From JBBQFI01 sp038237805 (GTDB lineage: Bacteria; Verrucomicrobiota; Verrucomicrobiia; Chthoniobacterales; UBA10450), in NCBI GenBank assembly GCA_038237805.1, contig JBBRYI010000003.1, forward strand, positions 240,681 through 304,680: a stretch of 64,000 nucleotides of DNA, written 5' to 3'. The position numbers and the translations under genes were made by a program. Every line of letters begins with the position of its first letter. The first letter of the stretch is position 1. Below are positions 49,072 through 57,737 of the stretch, one piece after another. A model generated the notes under the pieces. That model was not told the DNA's origin. It saw only the letters and a list, made by a program, of their open reading frames with translations, and did no database searches.

Positions 49072-50670
49072 TCAGGCCGGCTTCTTCTCGGGGGCGCTGG
49101 ACGGATAATAAGAATGGACAACGAGCTCACTTAAAAATTTGTCGGGCGCATCAATTGCCGCGCGATCCAAAACGAAAGTCTTCTCCGCCGTATTTTTTTC
49201 GATCAAGGTGAGACCAAAATGAAAATCCTTAAACAGATGCGCGCACAATTCCTGCATCGTCATGCGCTCGGCCCGGGCCCGTTCGACCAGGCGTTGCGCG
49301 GCTGATTCGTCGAAGACGAGCTCGATGCCATGTTCGCGGCCGAATTGATCGGCAAACCGTTTTGCGTCCAGCTTCATCGCTGTTTCTTCCTGCTCGTGAC
49401 CTTCGGCCATGAGCCGTTCGAGGACGCGTTTCGGCTCGCGCACCAGTTCCGCGGAAACCCGCAACTGACTCAAGCCGGTGCCGGCAAGATGATATTTGTA
49501 ATCGCGGAATAATTTTTCAAATACGGTGAGCAAACCGCGCGCGCCGGTTTTCTCCTTTGCCGCTGCCTCCGCGATCAAAAGCAATGCTTCGTCTTCAAAA
49601 CTGACTTCAATGCCGTAAGCGCGGAAAGCCCGTTCGTATTGACGCAGAATGCTGCCCTCGGAAAACTTCATGATCTTGTAGAGATCTTCGGCAGCCAGTT
49701 CTTCGCACACTACGCGCACCGGCAATCGCCCGATAAACTCGGGCTCGAAGCCGTACTCGACAAAATCCTGCGTCGTCACGAGCTGAAATAATTCGTTATC
49801 CATCACCTGAATCGGCGCGGCGCTGAACCCAATCTGACCTTTCGTTAGGCGCCGCGAGACCTGCTCTTTCAAACGATCGAACGCACCGCTGACGACAAAA
49901 AGAATATTCCGAGTGCTGATTGTCTCGCGCTTCGCCTTGCCACCGCGACGTTGGAATTCGAACGCCGCCTGTAATTGCGATTGCAGATCGTTCGCGCTGC
50001 GCAACGGAACTTCTGTTTCTTCCATCAGCTTTAGCAATGTTGTTTGCACTCCGCGCCCGCTCACGTCGCGTCCAATCAAATTTCCGGCCGCGGCAATCTT
50101 ATCGATCTCGTCGATGTAGATGATTCCGAACTGCGCGCGATCCACGTCGTCATCCGCTTTCTGCACGAGCTCGCGGACGAGATCTTCCACGTCGCCCCCG
50201 ACGTAACCGGTCTCGCTAAACTTCGTCGCGTCGGCCTTGACGAACGGAACTTTGATCAGTTCGGCGATGTGCTTAATGAGATAAGTTTTTCCGACCCCAG
50301 TCGGTCCGACAAGAATGACGTTTTGTTTTGCGTATTCCGTTTCCTGGGCGCGCGCGGCATCCTCTTTCTCGAGGCGGCGCAGATAGTTCACGTGATTGTA
50401 ATGATCGCAAACCGCAATCGAGAGGACCTTCTTGGCCTCATCCTGTTGGATGACAAAACGGTCGAGATGTGCCTTGATATCGCGCGGCAGAAAATTGAAG
50501 ACGAATTCATCGTCCGAAGTTTTTTGCGGCGTCTCTTCGGCGCCGGCTTCAGCCGCATCCGGTTGGGTAAAAGTCGCAAAAGAAACCTTGTCGCCGAAGT
50601 TCGATTTCATGAACTCCGTGAGCTTGGTCTTCAGTTCTTCGGGAGATGGGAATGACGGGTTTTGTTCCAT
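49072..50670 (-). CDS. ClpX-like AAA+ ATPase, no zinc-binding domain, C-terminal extension
   Basis: Start chosen at 50670 (MEQNPSFPSPEELKTKL), 532 residues. ClpX-type core: LPRDIKAHLDRFVIQQDEAKKVLSIAV, Walker A GPTGVGKTYLIKHIAE, TKFSETGYVGGDVEDLVREL, Walker B IIYIDEIDKIAA, VQTTLLKLMEE, FVVSGAF and a sensor 2 region TGARGL. The N-terminal zinc-binding domain of classical ClpX is missing. After the sensor 2 domain there is an extra segment of about 120 residues (ETAMKLDAKRFADQFGREHG onward). No clpP lies nearby. It may unfold substrates for a ClpP encoded elsewhere, or act alone. Confidence 0.85.
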   Translation of the reverse strand: MEQNPSFPSPEELKTKLTEFMKSNFGDKVSFATFTQPDAAEAGAEETPQKTSDDEFVFNFLPRDIKAHLDRFVIQQDEAKKVLSIAVCDHYNHVNYLRRLEKEDAARAQETEYAKQNVILVGPTGVGKTYLIKHIAELIKVPFVKADATKFSETGYVGGDVEDLVRELVQKADDDVDRAQFGIIYIDEIDKIAAAGNLIGRDVSGRGVQTTLLKLMEETEVPLRSANDLQSQLQAAFEFQRRGGKAKRETISTRNILFVVSGAFDRLKEQVSRRLTKGQIGFSAAPIQVMDNELFQLVTTQDFVEYGFEPEFIGRLPVRVVCEELAAEDLYKIMKFSEGSILRQYERAFRAYGIEVSFEDEALLLIAEAAAKEKTGARGLLTVFEKLFRDYKYHLAGTGLSQLRVSAELVREPKRVLERLMAEGHEQEETAMKLDAKRFADQFGREHGIELVFDESAAQRLVERARAERMTMQELCAHLFKDFHFGLTLIEKNTAEKTFVLDRAAIDAPDKFLSELVVHSYYPSSAPEKKPA

Positions 50671-50782
50671 GATTGGGCCGCGGTCAATATCAGGCGGAGA
50701 GATGATCAACGCAAAGAAGTAGAGACGGCGCGATATACGTATTCGTTCGAAAAAAATCGCGCGGAGACTCGCCGCGAGAGCC

Positions 50783-51670
50783 TTATTGACCTTGTGCGAC
50801 ATGCTGCGCACCTGCGGCAAAGATTCCATCCAAATCCGTCAGGACCTTTTGCGGCCCGAGATATTGTTTTCCAGCGTAGCTGTCAGATAGGACTTTCCCG
50901 CTCGCGTCGACGAGAACGAGATCGGGGATGCCCTCGCCGGCATATTTAGCGATCGCGCTCTTGCTACCTACTTTTTGAAAATCGATCGCAGGCCACGGCA
51001 TCCGCGCGTCTTTGAGATAAGTTTCAAATCCGAACGCCGAACGATCGTTGCTGACAAGAATGATTTCGAATTCCGGATGCTGCGGCGCGACGCGATTGTA
51101 ATAATCCACTAACTGCGGCGTAAATTTCCGGCATGGCCCGCACCAATGCGCCGAAAAATAAAGTGCGATCAACTTCTTCTTTTCGAGCGCTGCGTCATCG
51201 AAACGACTGATGGTTTCGTTGCGCCAGCAAACGAGATCGCCTTTGAGCGACGGATAGAGCGCATTCGAACTCACGCCTTGCGGGGAGGGCGCGGCTTTTC
51301 GTTTTTGCGTGAGCTGGTACTGGTACAGCGTATCAAATTTCTGCGATTCCTCCGCCGCGGCGGCGCGTCGCTGGTTCTCCGCGGCGAGATCTTGCTGAGC
51401 GCGCGCGATTTCCTGCGGCGGAACAGCATATGTTCCGGCCGCAAGCGCGTTGATCAGCGCGGAACTCGCTCCCGATTGTGTGAGCAACTTTTTCGTCGCG
51501 TCGTCACAACTGTCGGCGAAATGTCGCGCCGCTAGTTCTCGCATCAGTTCCTGACTGGAATAGCCCGTGCGCAACATCAGACATATATCTTTGGCGGTAA
51601 GTGGAAGCTGCCTCGCGTGGATGAGGGTGATAAACAGCGCAACCAGGAAGATGCGAAAAAGCATCCGCAT
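50783..51670 (-). CDS. exported thioredoxin-like (nucleoredoxin/tryparedoxin-type) protein
   Basis: 295 residues. Signal peptide (about 1-20, RIFLVALFITLIHARQLPL). An N-terminal helical region contains SSQELMRELAARHF and a glutamate/alanine-rich linker. The thioredoxin-like domain starts near residue 150 (ALEKKKLIALYFSAHWCGPCRKFTPQLVDYY), with redox motif WCGPC and LVSNDRSAFGFETYLKDARMPWPAI typical of nucleoredoxins. It probably acts in the periplasm on disulfides. Confidence 0.85.
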   Translation of the reverse strand: MRMLFRIFLVALFITLIHARQLPLTAKDICLMLRTGYSSQELMRELAARHFADSCDDATKKLLTQSGASSALINALAAGTYAVPPQEIARAQQDLAAENQRRAAAAEESQKFDTLYQYQLTQKRKAAPSPQGVSSNALYPSLKGDLVCWRNETISRFDDAALEKKKLIALYFSAHWCGPCRKFTPQLVDYYNRVAPQHPEFEIILVSNDRSAFGFETYLKDARMPWPAIDFQKVGSKSAIAKYAGEGIPDLVLVDASGKVLSDSYAGKQYLGPQKVLTDLDGIFAAGAQHVAQGQ

Positions 51671-51730
51671 CCCATTCCCTCCAGCAGGAGACGCGCCACT
51701 GTCCGCCGAATGTCGGATTGAGAATAACGC

Positions 51731-54049
51731 CTAACGAGGAGGCACGCGTGCCGGTGTGAGCAACGGCAACAGAGCGCGGTAATCCGCTTTTGCAGCCGCT
51801 GCCCCTTCTCCAAGTTTGCGACCCTCTTCGGGTAAACCAAATTCGTTTGCAAAAATCGCACAAAGCCATTGGCGGTCTGCCATGTCCGGTGCGCCTGGCC
51901 TAACGAAGGATTTCGAAACAGTCAGCAACATTTGTGGATCGAATTTCAGCCAATCCAACTTGCTCGGGCCGTAAGAGGTTTCGACGGCGAGACTCTTGTC
52001 CGAAGCGCTCGTAATCGCTACGTATTCGGTGCCAGTACGATCGACGACGCGACCGTGATAGCGGCTGCGATTGATGTCGTCGATCAAGCGTTTCCTCCAC
52101 TCCATTAACCATTGCGCTTTCTTCGCCGTATTTTCTTTTTCTGTTACCAGCGACGCTTCCGAAACCGGAGCGCGAGTGATGGTAGCGCGCGCATTCGCAA
52201 AATCGTAGTGGGCGATCTGATTTCGATAAGCGCTCAAGGTTAATGTCCAGACTGGTTTTTCCTTTTCCAAGAGCTTCTTTCGCTCCCCTTCCCGCGCTTC
52301 GTTTTCAGATTTCTCCTTTGCCGACAGTAGGGACGCCAATTGTGACGATTCGGATTTCACTCTTTCAGCGAGCGGCCCGCGCGTCTTCAATCGCTTTTCG
52401 ATGCTTCGAAGATCAGAGAGGGTAGTTTTAACTTCGCCACCATTGCCCTCCGTCTTCGCCCCGCTCTTCCAGGCGTTGTAGGAATCAAGATCGTCCAGAT
52501 ATTTTTGTGCGAGCGGTTTGTAATCGGCGATCCAGGCATATGGTGGTTGCGGTTGCGCAGCGAGGAACGACTTGAGGAAGGTGCCGGCGTCGGCAAAATC
52601 GCCGCGATCAAAATCCTTAAACGCAAAGAGCAAATCGGCGAACGGCCGCATCGAATCTGTTTTCCCATCGGCGCCGTCGGCGGGAATGGATTCTGCCGTG
52701 CCAAGCAATTTGGAAGTCTGGACAAAAAAGTTCGTGAGCGAATGATCCTCGTGCGCGAAAGAAGCCGCTGCGTTTTTTTCTTCGACTTGGAAATATTCTC
52801 GTGCGCGCCCAGCTTGTTGGTTCAGTAATGCCGCGAGACCGGCATGGAGGCGAATCCAATCCAGCATCGGCCGAGGCACGGTGACTTCCGCGGCTAATTT
52901 ATCAAAGGTCCTCAAAGCTTCATCGTATTTGCCTGCGATAAGCTGATGCCGCGCCTCTTCGTAACGCTGCTGTAAAGCAGCGTCGATCGCACTTGCACTT
53001 GCCAGCGCGGCCTTCTGTTTACTCAACTTATCGGGCAGAAACAAAACTCCGAGCACGGTCAGGGCTGCGAGCAAAACGACTGCGCAAATGATGATGATGC
53101 GGCGCCGTTTTATTTTCCCAGCTTGCGCAAGTTTTTGCGCAGCAACTTCCAATTGTTCGACCAGTTCCTGGTAGGACGAGAAACGCGCTTTGGGATCCGG
53201 CGCTAGCATCCGATCGATGATACGACTCGTTTCGCGCGAAACTTTCGGCGCAACCGCGCGCAACTTGACCGGCTGATTTTTCAGTTCGCGCAACTTGCGC
53301 GCGGAATTCGTTTCCTCTTCGATCGGCGGCCGCCCCGCGAGAGCATGAAACAATGTCGCGCCCAGACTGTAAATATCGCTGCGAAAATCTTCCGCTTCGT
53401 TGTTTAATCGTTCCGGCGCGACATAGTAGGGCGTGCCCCAAATCGCGCCCTCGGTTTTCGGCTCAGCTGCTCCAGCCAAACCAAAGTCTACGATCTTCGC
53501 CGTGCCCGGATCGGCGAAGAGAATGTTCGCCGGCTTGACGTCGCGATGGATCAGACCTTTCGCGTGCGCGGCCTGCAAACCTTTCGCCACTTGGATTGCA
53601 GTTTGCAAAACTTCCGCTTCGGGAAGTTGCTTCCGCTGTTCGATGGAATCGTCGAGACTCCCCTGGTCGACCAATTCCATGACAAGATAAAACTGCCCGT
53701 GGTCGCTTCCGAACGAGAAAACCTTTACGACGTGCGGATGATTGACCGAAGCTGTGACGCGCGCTTCCTGCTGCAATTGCGCGGTGTAGCCTGCCTCGGC
53801 GTCCCGGCGCAAAAGCTTCAGCGCAACGAAGCGATCCAAACCGGTGTCGCGTGCTTTGTAGACCGAACCCATGCCGCCGACGCCGAGCGTTTCGACGAGA
53901 ACAAAATTATCGAACGCGCGTTCGACGCGAAACTTTTCGCCGCACTGAGGGCAGGCAATTCGTGCCAGCGGTTCCGCGGCACTGGTGTCGACTTGAACGC
54001 CACAGGCCGGGCAAGTCTGCACTTGCGCGGCGGCTTCGCTCTCGGACAT
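51731..54049 (-). CDS. serine/threonine protein kinase with zinc ribbon and C-terminal sensor region
   Basis: 772 residues. A short zinc ribbon (TCPACGVQV...IACPQCGEKF, about 13-40) precedes a Hanks-type kinase: GVGGMGSVYKARD (Gly loop), RFVALKLLRRD (Lys), HRDVKPANILF (catalytic loop), KIVDFGLAG, WGTPYYVAPERL. A transmembrane helix (RIIIICAVVLLAALTVLGVLFL, around 320) leads to a large outer region with TPR-like and coiled-coil parts and the end RVVDRTGTEYVAITSASDKSLAVET. It probably senses envelope state. It is convergent with the thioredoxin gene region upstream. Confidence 0.9.
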   Translation of the reverse strand: MSESEAAAQVQTCPACGVQVDTSAAEPLARIACPQCGEKFRVERAFDNFVLVETLGVGGMGSVYKARDTGLDRFVALKLLRRDAEAGYTAQLQQEARVTASVNHPHVVKVFSFGSDHGQFYLVMELVDQGSLDDSIEQRKQLPEAEVLQTAIQVAKGLQAAHAKGLIHRDVKPANILFADPGTAKIVDFGLAGAAEPKTEGAIWGTPYYVAPERLNNEAEDFRSDIYSLGATLFHALAGRPPIEEETNSARKLRELKNQPVKLRAVAPKVSRETSRIIDRMLAPDPKARFSSYQELVEQLEVAAQKLAQAGKIKRRRIIIICAVVLLAALTVLGVLFLPDKLSKQKAALASASAIDAALQQRYEEARHQLIAGKYDEALRTFDKLAAEVTVPRPMLDWIRLHAGLAALLNQQAGRAREYFQVEEKNAAASFAHEDHSLTNFFVQTSKLLGTAESIPADGADGKTDSMRPFADLLFAFKDFDRGDFADAGTFLKSFLAAQPQPPYAWIADYKPLAQKYLDDLDSYNAWKSGAKTEGNGGEVKTTLSDLRSIEKRLKTRGPLAERVKSESSQLASLLSAKEKSENEAREGERKKLLEKEKPVWTLTLSAYRNQIAHYDFANARATITRAPVSEASLVTEKENTAKKAQWLMEWRKRLIDDINRSRYHGRVVDRTGTEYVAITSASDKSLAVETSYGPSKLDWLKFDPQMLLTVSKSFVRPGAPDMADRQWLCAIFANEFGLPEEGRKLGEGAAAAKADYRALLPLLTPARVPPR

Positions 54050-54096
54050 CAGTCGATATTAACATCCGCGCGCAGCGGAGCAACGTCGCTCAATCG

Positions 54097-54987
54097 ATGA
54101 GCGAGAGCATCGAACTGCAAGTGTCGAATAGAGGCCGCGGGCTGCGACTCGACCGCTTTCTCGCCGATCAGCTGCCGCATTTCTCGCGATCGCGACTTCA
54201 GGTGCTGATTCGCGAAGGTCACGTGACATTGAACGAAAACGAGGCGCGACCTCGTGAGCTATTGCGCGAAGGAGACGTGATTCGCCTGGCCGAACCGCCG
54301 CCGGAAAAAATCGCGACCGAGCCGGAAAATATCCCCCTCGATATTCTGTTCGAAGATGAGGATCTGCTCGTCATCAATAAATCCGCTGGAATGGTGGTGC
54401 ACCCCGGCGCGGGAAACAGGACGCACACGTTGGTCAACGCACTGCTCGCGCATTGCCGCACACTTTCTGGCATCGGCGGAAAGGAACGTCCTGGAATTGT
54501 TCATCGGCTCGACAAGGAGACGAGCGGCTGCCTCGTGGTTGCGAAAAATGATGAAACTCATCGGAGCCTGTCGCGACAATTCGCAGAACGCACAGTGGAG
54601 AAAATTTATCTCGCGCTCGTCGCGGGCACGATGCGAAAAGCGCGCGGTATCATCGACGCGGGCATTGGACGCCACCCAAAGCATCGGCAACGCATGGCAG
54701 TAAACAAGGAACGCGGTCGCAGCGCGCGCACCGATTACCGCGTCGTGCAATCACGTAGCGGAATTAGTTTGGTCGAATGCGTGCTCCACAGCGGACGCAC
54801 GCATCAGATTCGCGTGCATCTGCATCATCTCGGTCATCCGATTCTTGGCGATAAAGTTTACGGGACACGACGCGGGTCCGAATTTCCGCGACAGATGCTG
54901 CATGCGTGGAAGCTGGGTTTCGCTCATCCGCGCGATGGAAAACGGAAGACCTTCGAGGCGCCCGTTCCCGCAGATTTTCTTTTGTAG
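54097..54987 (+). CDS. RluD-family RNA pseudouridine synthase
   Basis: Start chosen at 54097 (MSESIELQVSNRGRGLRLDRFLADQLP); the longer frame to 53851 lies over the kinase gene. 296 residues. An S4 domain (RLDRFLADQLPHFSRSRLQVLIREGHVTLNE) is followed by LVINKSAGMVVHPGAGNRTHTLVNALL, catalytic HRLDKETSGCLVVAKND, YLALVAGTM and HSGRTHQIRVHLHHLGHPILGDKVYG. It modifies uridines in 23S rRNA or similar targets. The stop codon TAG is part of a REP-like GTAG head. Confidence 0.93.
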   Translation: MSESIELQVSNRGRGLRLDRFLADQLPHFSRSRLQVLIREGHVTLNENEARPRELLREGDVIRLAEPPPEKIATEPENIPLDILFEDEDLLVINKSAGMVVHPGAGNRTHTLVNALLAHCRTLSGIGGKERPGIVHRLDKETSGCLVVAKNDETHRSLSRQFAERTVEKIYLALVAGTMRKARGIIDAGIGRHPKHRQRMAVNKERGRSARTDYRVVQSRSGISLVECVLHSGRTHQIRVHLHHLGHPILGDKVYGTRRGSEFPRQMLHAWKLGFAHPRDGKRKTFEAPVPADFLL

Positions 54988-55066
54988 CGGCGGTCTCTGA
55001 CCGTCGCACTTCTTCGCGGCGGCGTTACGAGAACAAGAGTGCGACGGTCAGAGACCGCCGCTACAA
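54982..55066. repeat. REP-like palindromic pair, GTAGCGGCGGTC type
   Basis: TTGTAGCGGCGGTCTCTGACCGTCGCAC and TGCGACGGTCAGAGACCGCCGCTACAA form a nearly perfect inverted pair with a 30-base centre. It supplies the rluD-type stop codon (TAG at 54985-54987) and ends 6 bases from the end of the convergent glycosyltransferase gene. Confidence 0.8.
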
Positions 55067-55071
55067 ATCAA

Positions 55072-57699
55072 TTAGTTAACGTCGACAGGAATATTGACCG
55101 GTGCGCTCGACGCGGTCGCCGATTTCGCGCGCCCCCGAAAGATGCGCTGCAGGCTGATGCGATAAGCAGCAACATCCACCAATTCCGCCACGCGTAATTT
55201 CAAACGTCGCGCCCGCAGAGCGAGAAAGACCAGGAAACAAGCGTACGGAATGATGCTCCAGAGATCGATATGGGAACGATTCAATTGCCGGTAAATGAGA
55301 AGGCTTAGAGCCACCAGATTGATGATGACTGTCGTGGCAACGAAACGATAACGGATAGCTGCGCGTGTCAGCGCTTTCATTCCCCCGTGATATTCCGTGA
55401 CTGTCTGAAGCACGATGCTCCACCAGAAATTTCCGTAGATTTGAATATCCCATTCGTTCCAGCCGGTGTCGGTCGAGTACCGCCATCCTTCTTCTTCCAG
55501 AACAGCGAGGACAGAGGTAAGGAGTTGATGTCGGTCTTTGCCTTCCTCGCTCCAAAAAGCCAGGCGCCGCAAATTTTCACGCGCACTGCTCGCGACCGGC
55601 AATTGCTCATGCATCCTGATCACACCGCGCGGGGTCCGTTTGAAATGCAGCCAGGTAAAGTAGCGAGACCATCCACGCACGAGCGGCTGCGCGAACGCCA
55701 GAAACATGACGAGCAAACGCGCCGGAATGGTATCGAACTTCGGTTCGATGCGCGCGCGCAACATGTAGGAAATCGCCACGCACAACATGCCGCCAAACAT
55801 TAAGTACGGAACGATGCGCAGAGCGGGCAGAAAAATTCCGAGACCAAAAAGAAAAATCGTGAGGGCGAACCATTCGACACTGCTCAAGTACGCTGCGACT
55901 TCCGATTGCGGCGTCGGATAAATCGATTGGAAAAATCCTTCGCCAAAAACTCCGTGGTAAATAATTGGTCGCGAGATGAACCAGCTAAAGCGCGGGGTTC
56001 CGTAAATTTGCCCGCGCCATTTTGCGCTGCCGGTCGGGCCGAAAAAAATCAGATGCTTGAAGCGCAGCATCGATTCCGCTTCGCCGTAGCCTTCCTGCTG
56101 TTTGCGAAAGGCATTGAGCGTGAAACGGCGATGATGCCAGACAATCGCGGTGGGGCTGAACGCGACGGTGTGACCGTCCTGCTGCACGCGCCAGCAAAAA
56201 TCCACATCGTCGCCGGCCTTATGATATTCCGGATCGAAACCGCCCACGTTTTCGAACACCCAGCGATACCAGGCCATATTACAGCCCGGGACATGTTCGG
56301 CGATTGTGTCGGTAAGCAAAACGTGACTCGGTCCGCCCGGCGCCGCCGCAACGCAGGCTTGTATCCAATTGCGCGCCGGCGGCGAAACATTGGGACCACC
56401 CACTCCCGCGTGATCGCCGCTCAGCAACGTTCCGATTAAGTAATAAAGCCAATCGGGATCGGCCATGCAGTCGGAATCGGTGTAAGCAAAAATTTCTCCC
56501 TTCGCTGCGGTCGCACCGGTATTGCGCGCGTGACTCAATCCGTGATTGGTTTGGTGGACATACTGAACGTTTGGAAACTGGGCCGCGATTTCCGCGGTGT
56601 TATCCGTGGAACCGTCGTCCACCAGAATGACTTCGTAGACCGGATAGTTAAGTTTGCCTAACGAGTCGAGACACGCTGCCAATGTTTTCGCGCCGTTATA
56701 GGAGCAAACAATGACAGAAACGAATGGCGTCTGCGCAAGACGACGATGTGGAATAGTCGAGTCGTCCTGGCCAAGTTTTTCGCGCAAGGCCAGGAATGAT
56801 GCTTTCGGTTCGCGCGCGCGGGTGACGATTCCAAAAGCCCAATCGGTAATTTCCTGTTCGCCCGTGAACCATTCATCGGTCCAGGCAAAGAAAACCGTGC
56901 CGGCCAAGCCGCATCGCACCACACTGTCAACATGCCAGCTGAGCATTTCAGCCTGTTCGTCCTCAGCGTGACGAATCGTATCCATGCCGAATTCGCCGAG
57001 CATGAGCGGCCGTTCTTCGGCCAGATTCTGCAAACGCAAAAGGTAACGCTCGAAGTCGCGCTGATCATGCAGGTAAACATTGAAACAAAAGAAGTCGACG
57101 TTCTGCGGGAGTAGATATTCCGTCGGTGGAAAACTGGCGTAGGAAAACAGGACCTGCGGATCGAGCGCACGTCCAAGACGAACGAGGTGCTCGACGAATT
57201 CGGTAACACGGCGCACACCGAGCCAGCGCACCATCGTGGGTGAAATTTCATTTCCTACCAGGTAACCAAAGATTGCGGGATGACCGGCATTCGCACGCAC
57301 GGCTGCCTCGACCGCGCGCGTGATTTCATCGCGCGCTGATTTTTTTGAGAGAAACTCAACGTGTTTGGCCCACGGCAACGTGATCAGAACCCGGACACGG
57401 GCGGCCGCACATTGATCAAGAAACCAACGCGGCGGCGCATGATAAACTCGCGCAACGTTGATGCCGATTTCGCGCATTTGCGCGAGATCGCGTTTTACCT
57501 GTTCGGGCGGGCCAAGATAATGACCTTCAGCGTCCGGTTTGAAGGGACCGTAAGTGACGCCCTTCAAAAAGAACTTGCGGTCGCCTTCGAAGAAGAACTT
57601 TCCGACCGCGCGGATCCGGCCCAAAACTGGGGAACTCACAGCGGCCCTTCTAGTCCAACCGTCGCGCACACGCAAAAGTTTTGGGTAGGGGCGGTTCAC
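55072..57699 (-). CDS. glycoside hydrolase-like/family 2 glycosyltransferase fusion membrane protein
   Basis: 875 residues from a GTG at 57699 that lies inside a REP-like element; GTG codons 33 or 57 bases downstream are alternatives. Residues 35-300 form a (beta/alpha)8 glycosidase-like domain (LKGVTYGPFKP, INVARVYHAPP, GYLVGNEISP with a catalytic-type Glu, and LMLGEFGMD with a second Glu, as in GH2/GH5-like enzymes). Residues 325-600 form a GT2 domain (VSVIVCSYNGAKTLAACLDSL, ILVDDGSTD, AYTDSDCMADPDW, CNMAWYRW). The C terminus has several transmembrane helices. It probably makes or trims a surface polysaccharide. Confidence 0.85.
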   Translation of the reverse strand: MNRPYPKLLRVRDGWTRRAAVSSPVLGRIRAVGKFFFEGDRKFFLKGVTYGPFKPDAEGHYLGPPEQVKRDLAQMREIGINVARVYHAPPRWFLDQCAAARVRVLITLPWAKHVEFLSKKSARDEITRAVEAAVRANAGHPAIFGYLVGNEISPTMVRWLGVRRVTEFVEHLVRLGRALDPQVLFSYASFPPTEYLLPQNVDFFCFNVYLHDQRDFERYLLRLQNLAEERPLMLGEFGMDTIRHAEDEQAEMLSWHVDSVVRCGLAGTVFFAWTDEWFTGEQEITDWAFGIVTRAREPKASFLALREKLGQDDSTIPHRRLAQTPFVSVIVCSYNGAKTLAACLDSLGKLNYPVYEVILVDDGSTDNTAEIAAQFPNVQYVHQTNHGLSHARNTGATAAKGEIFAYTDSDCMADPDWLYYLIGTLLSGDHAGVGGPNVSPPARNWIQACVAAAPGGPSHVLLTDTIAEHVPGCNMAWYRWVFENVGGFDPEYHKAGDDVDFCWRVQQDGHTVAFSPTAIVWHHRRFTLNAFRKQQEGYGEAESMLRFKHLIFFGPTGSAKWRGQIYGTPRFSWFISRPIIYHGVFGEGFFQSIYPTPQSEVAAYLSSVEWFALTIFLFGLGIFLPALRIVPYLMFGGMLCVAISYMLRARIEPKFDTIPARLLVMFLAFAQPLVRGWSRYFTWLHFKRTPRGVIRMHEQLPVASSARENLRRLAFWSEEGKDRHQLLTSVLAVLEEEGWRYSTDTGWNEWDIQIYGNFWWSIVLQTVTEYHGGMKALTRAAIRYRFVATTVIINLVALSLLIYRQLNRSHIDLWSIIPYACFLVFLALRARRLKLRVAELVDVAAYRISLQRIFRGRAKSATASSAPVNIPVDVN

Positions 57700-57737
57700 C
57701 GAACCGCCCGCGGGCGATTGAGGTCAATCGCCCCTAC
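57685..57737. repeat. REP-like palindromic pair, GTAGGGGCGGTTC type
   Basis: GTAGGGGCGGTTCACCGAACCGCCC and GGGCGATTGAGGTCAATCGCCCCTAC. It encodes the last residues GRGD and stop of hemL, and holds the GTG used as the apparent start of the glycosidase-glycosyltransferase gene. Confidence 0.78.

Noticed and set aside
53851..54096. Longer N terminus for the RluD-type gene
   Set aside because: The extra 82 residues are arginine-rich antisense of the kinase gene; the S4 domain starts right after ATG 54097.
27811..57737. CRISPR array among the many short repeats
   Set aside because: The repeats are dispersed palindromes in single or inverted pairs, not regularly spaced direct repeats, and no cas gene is present.
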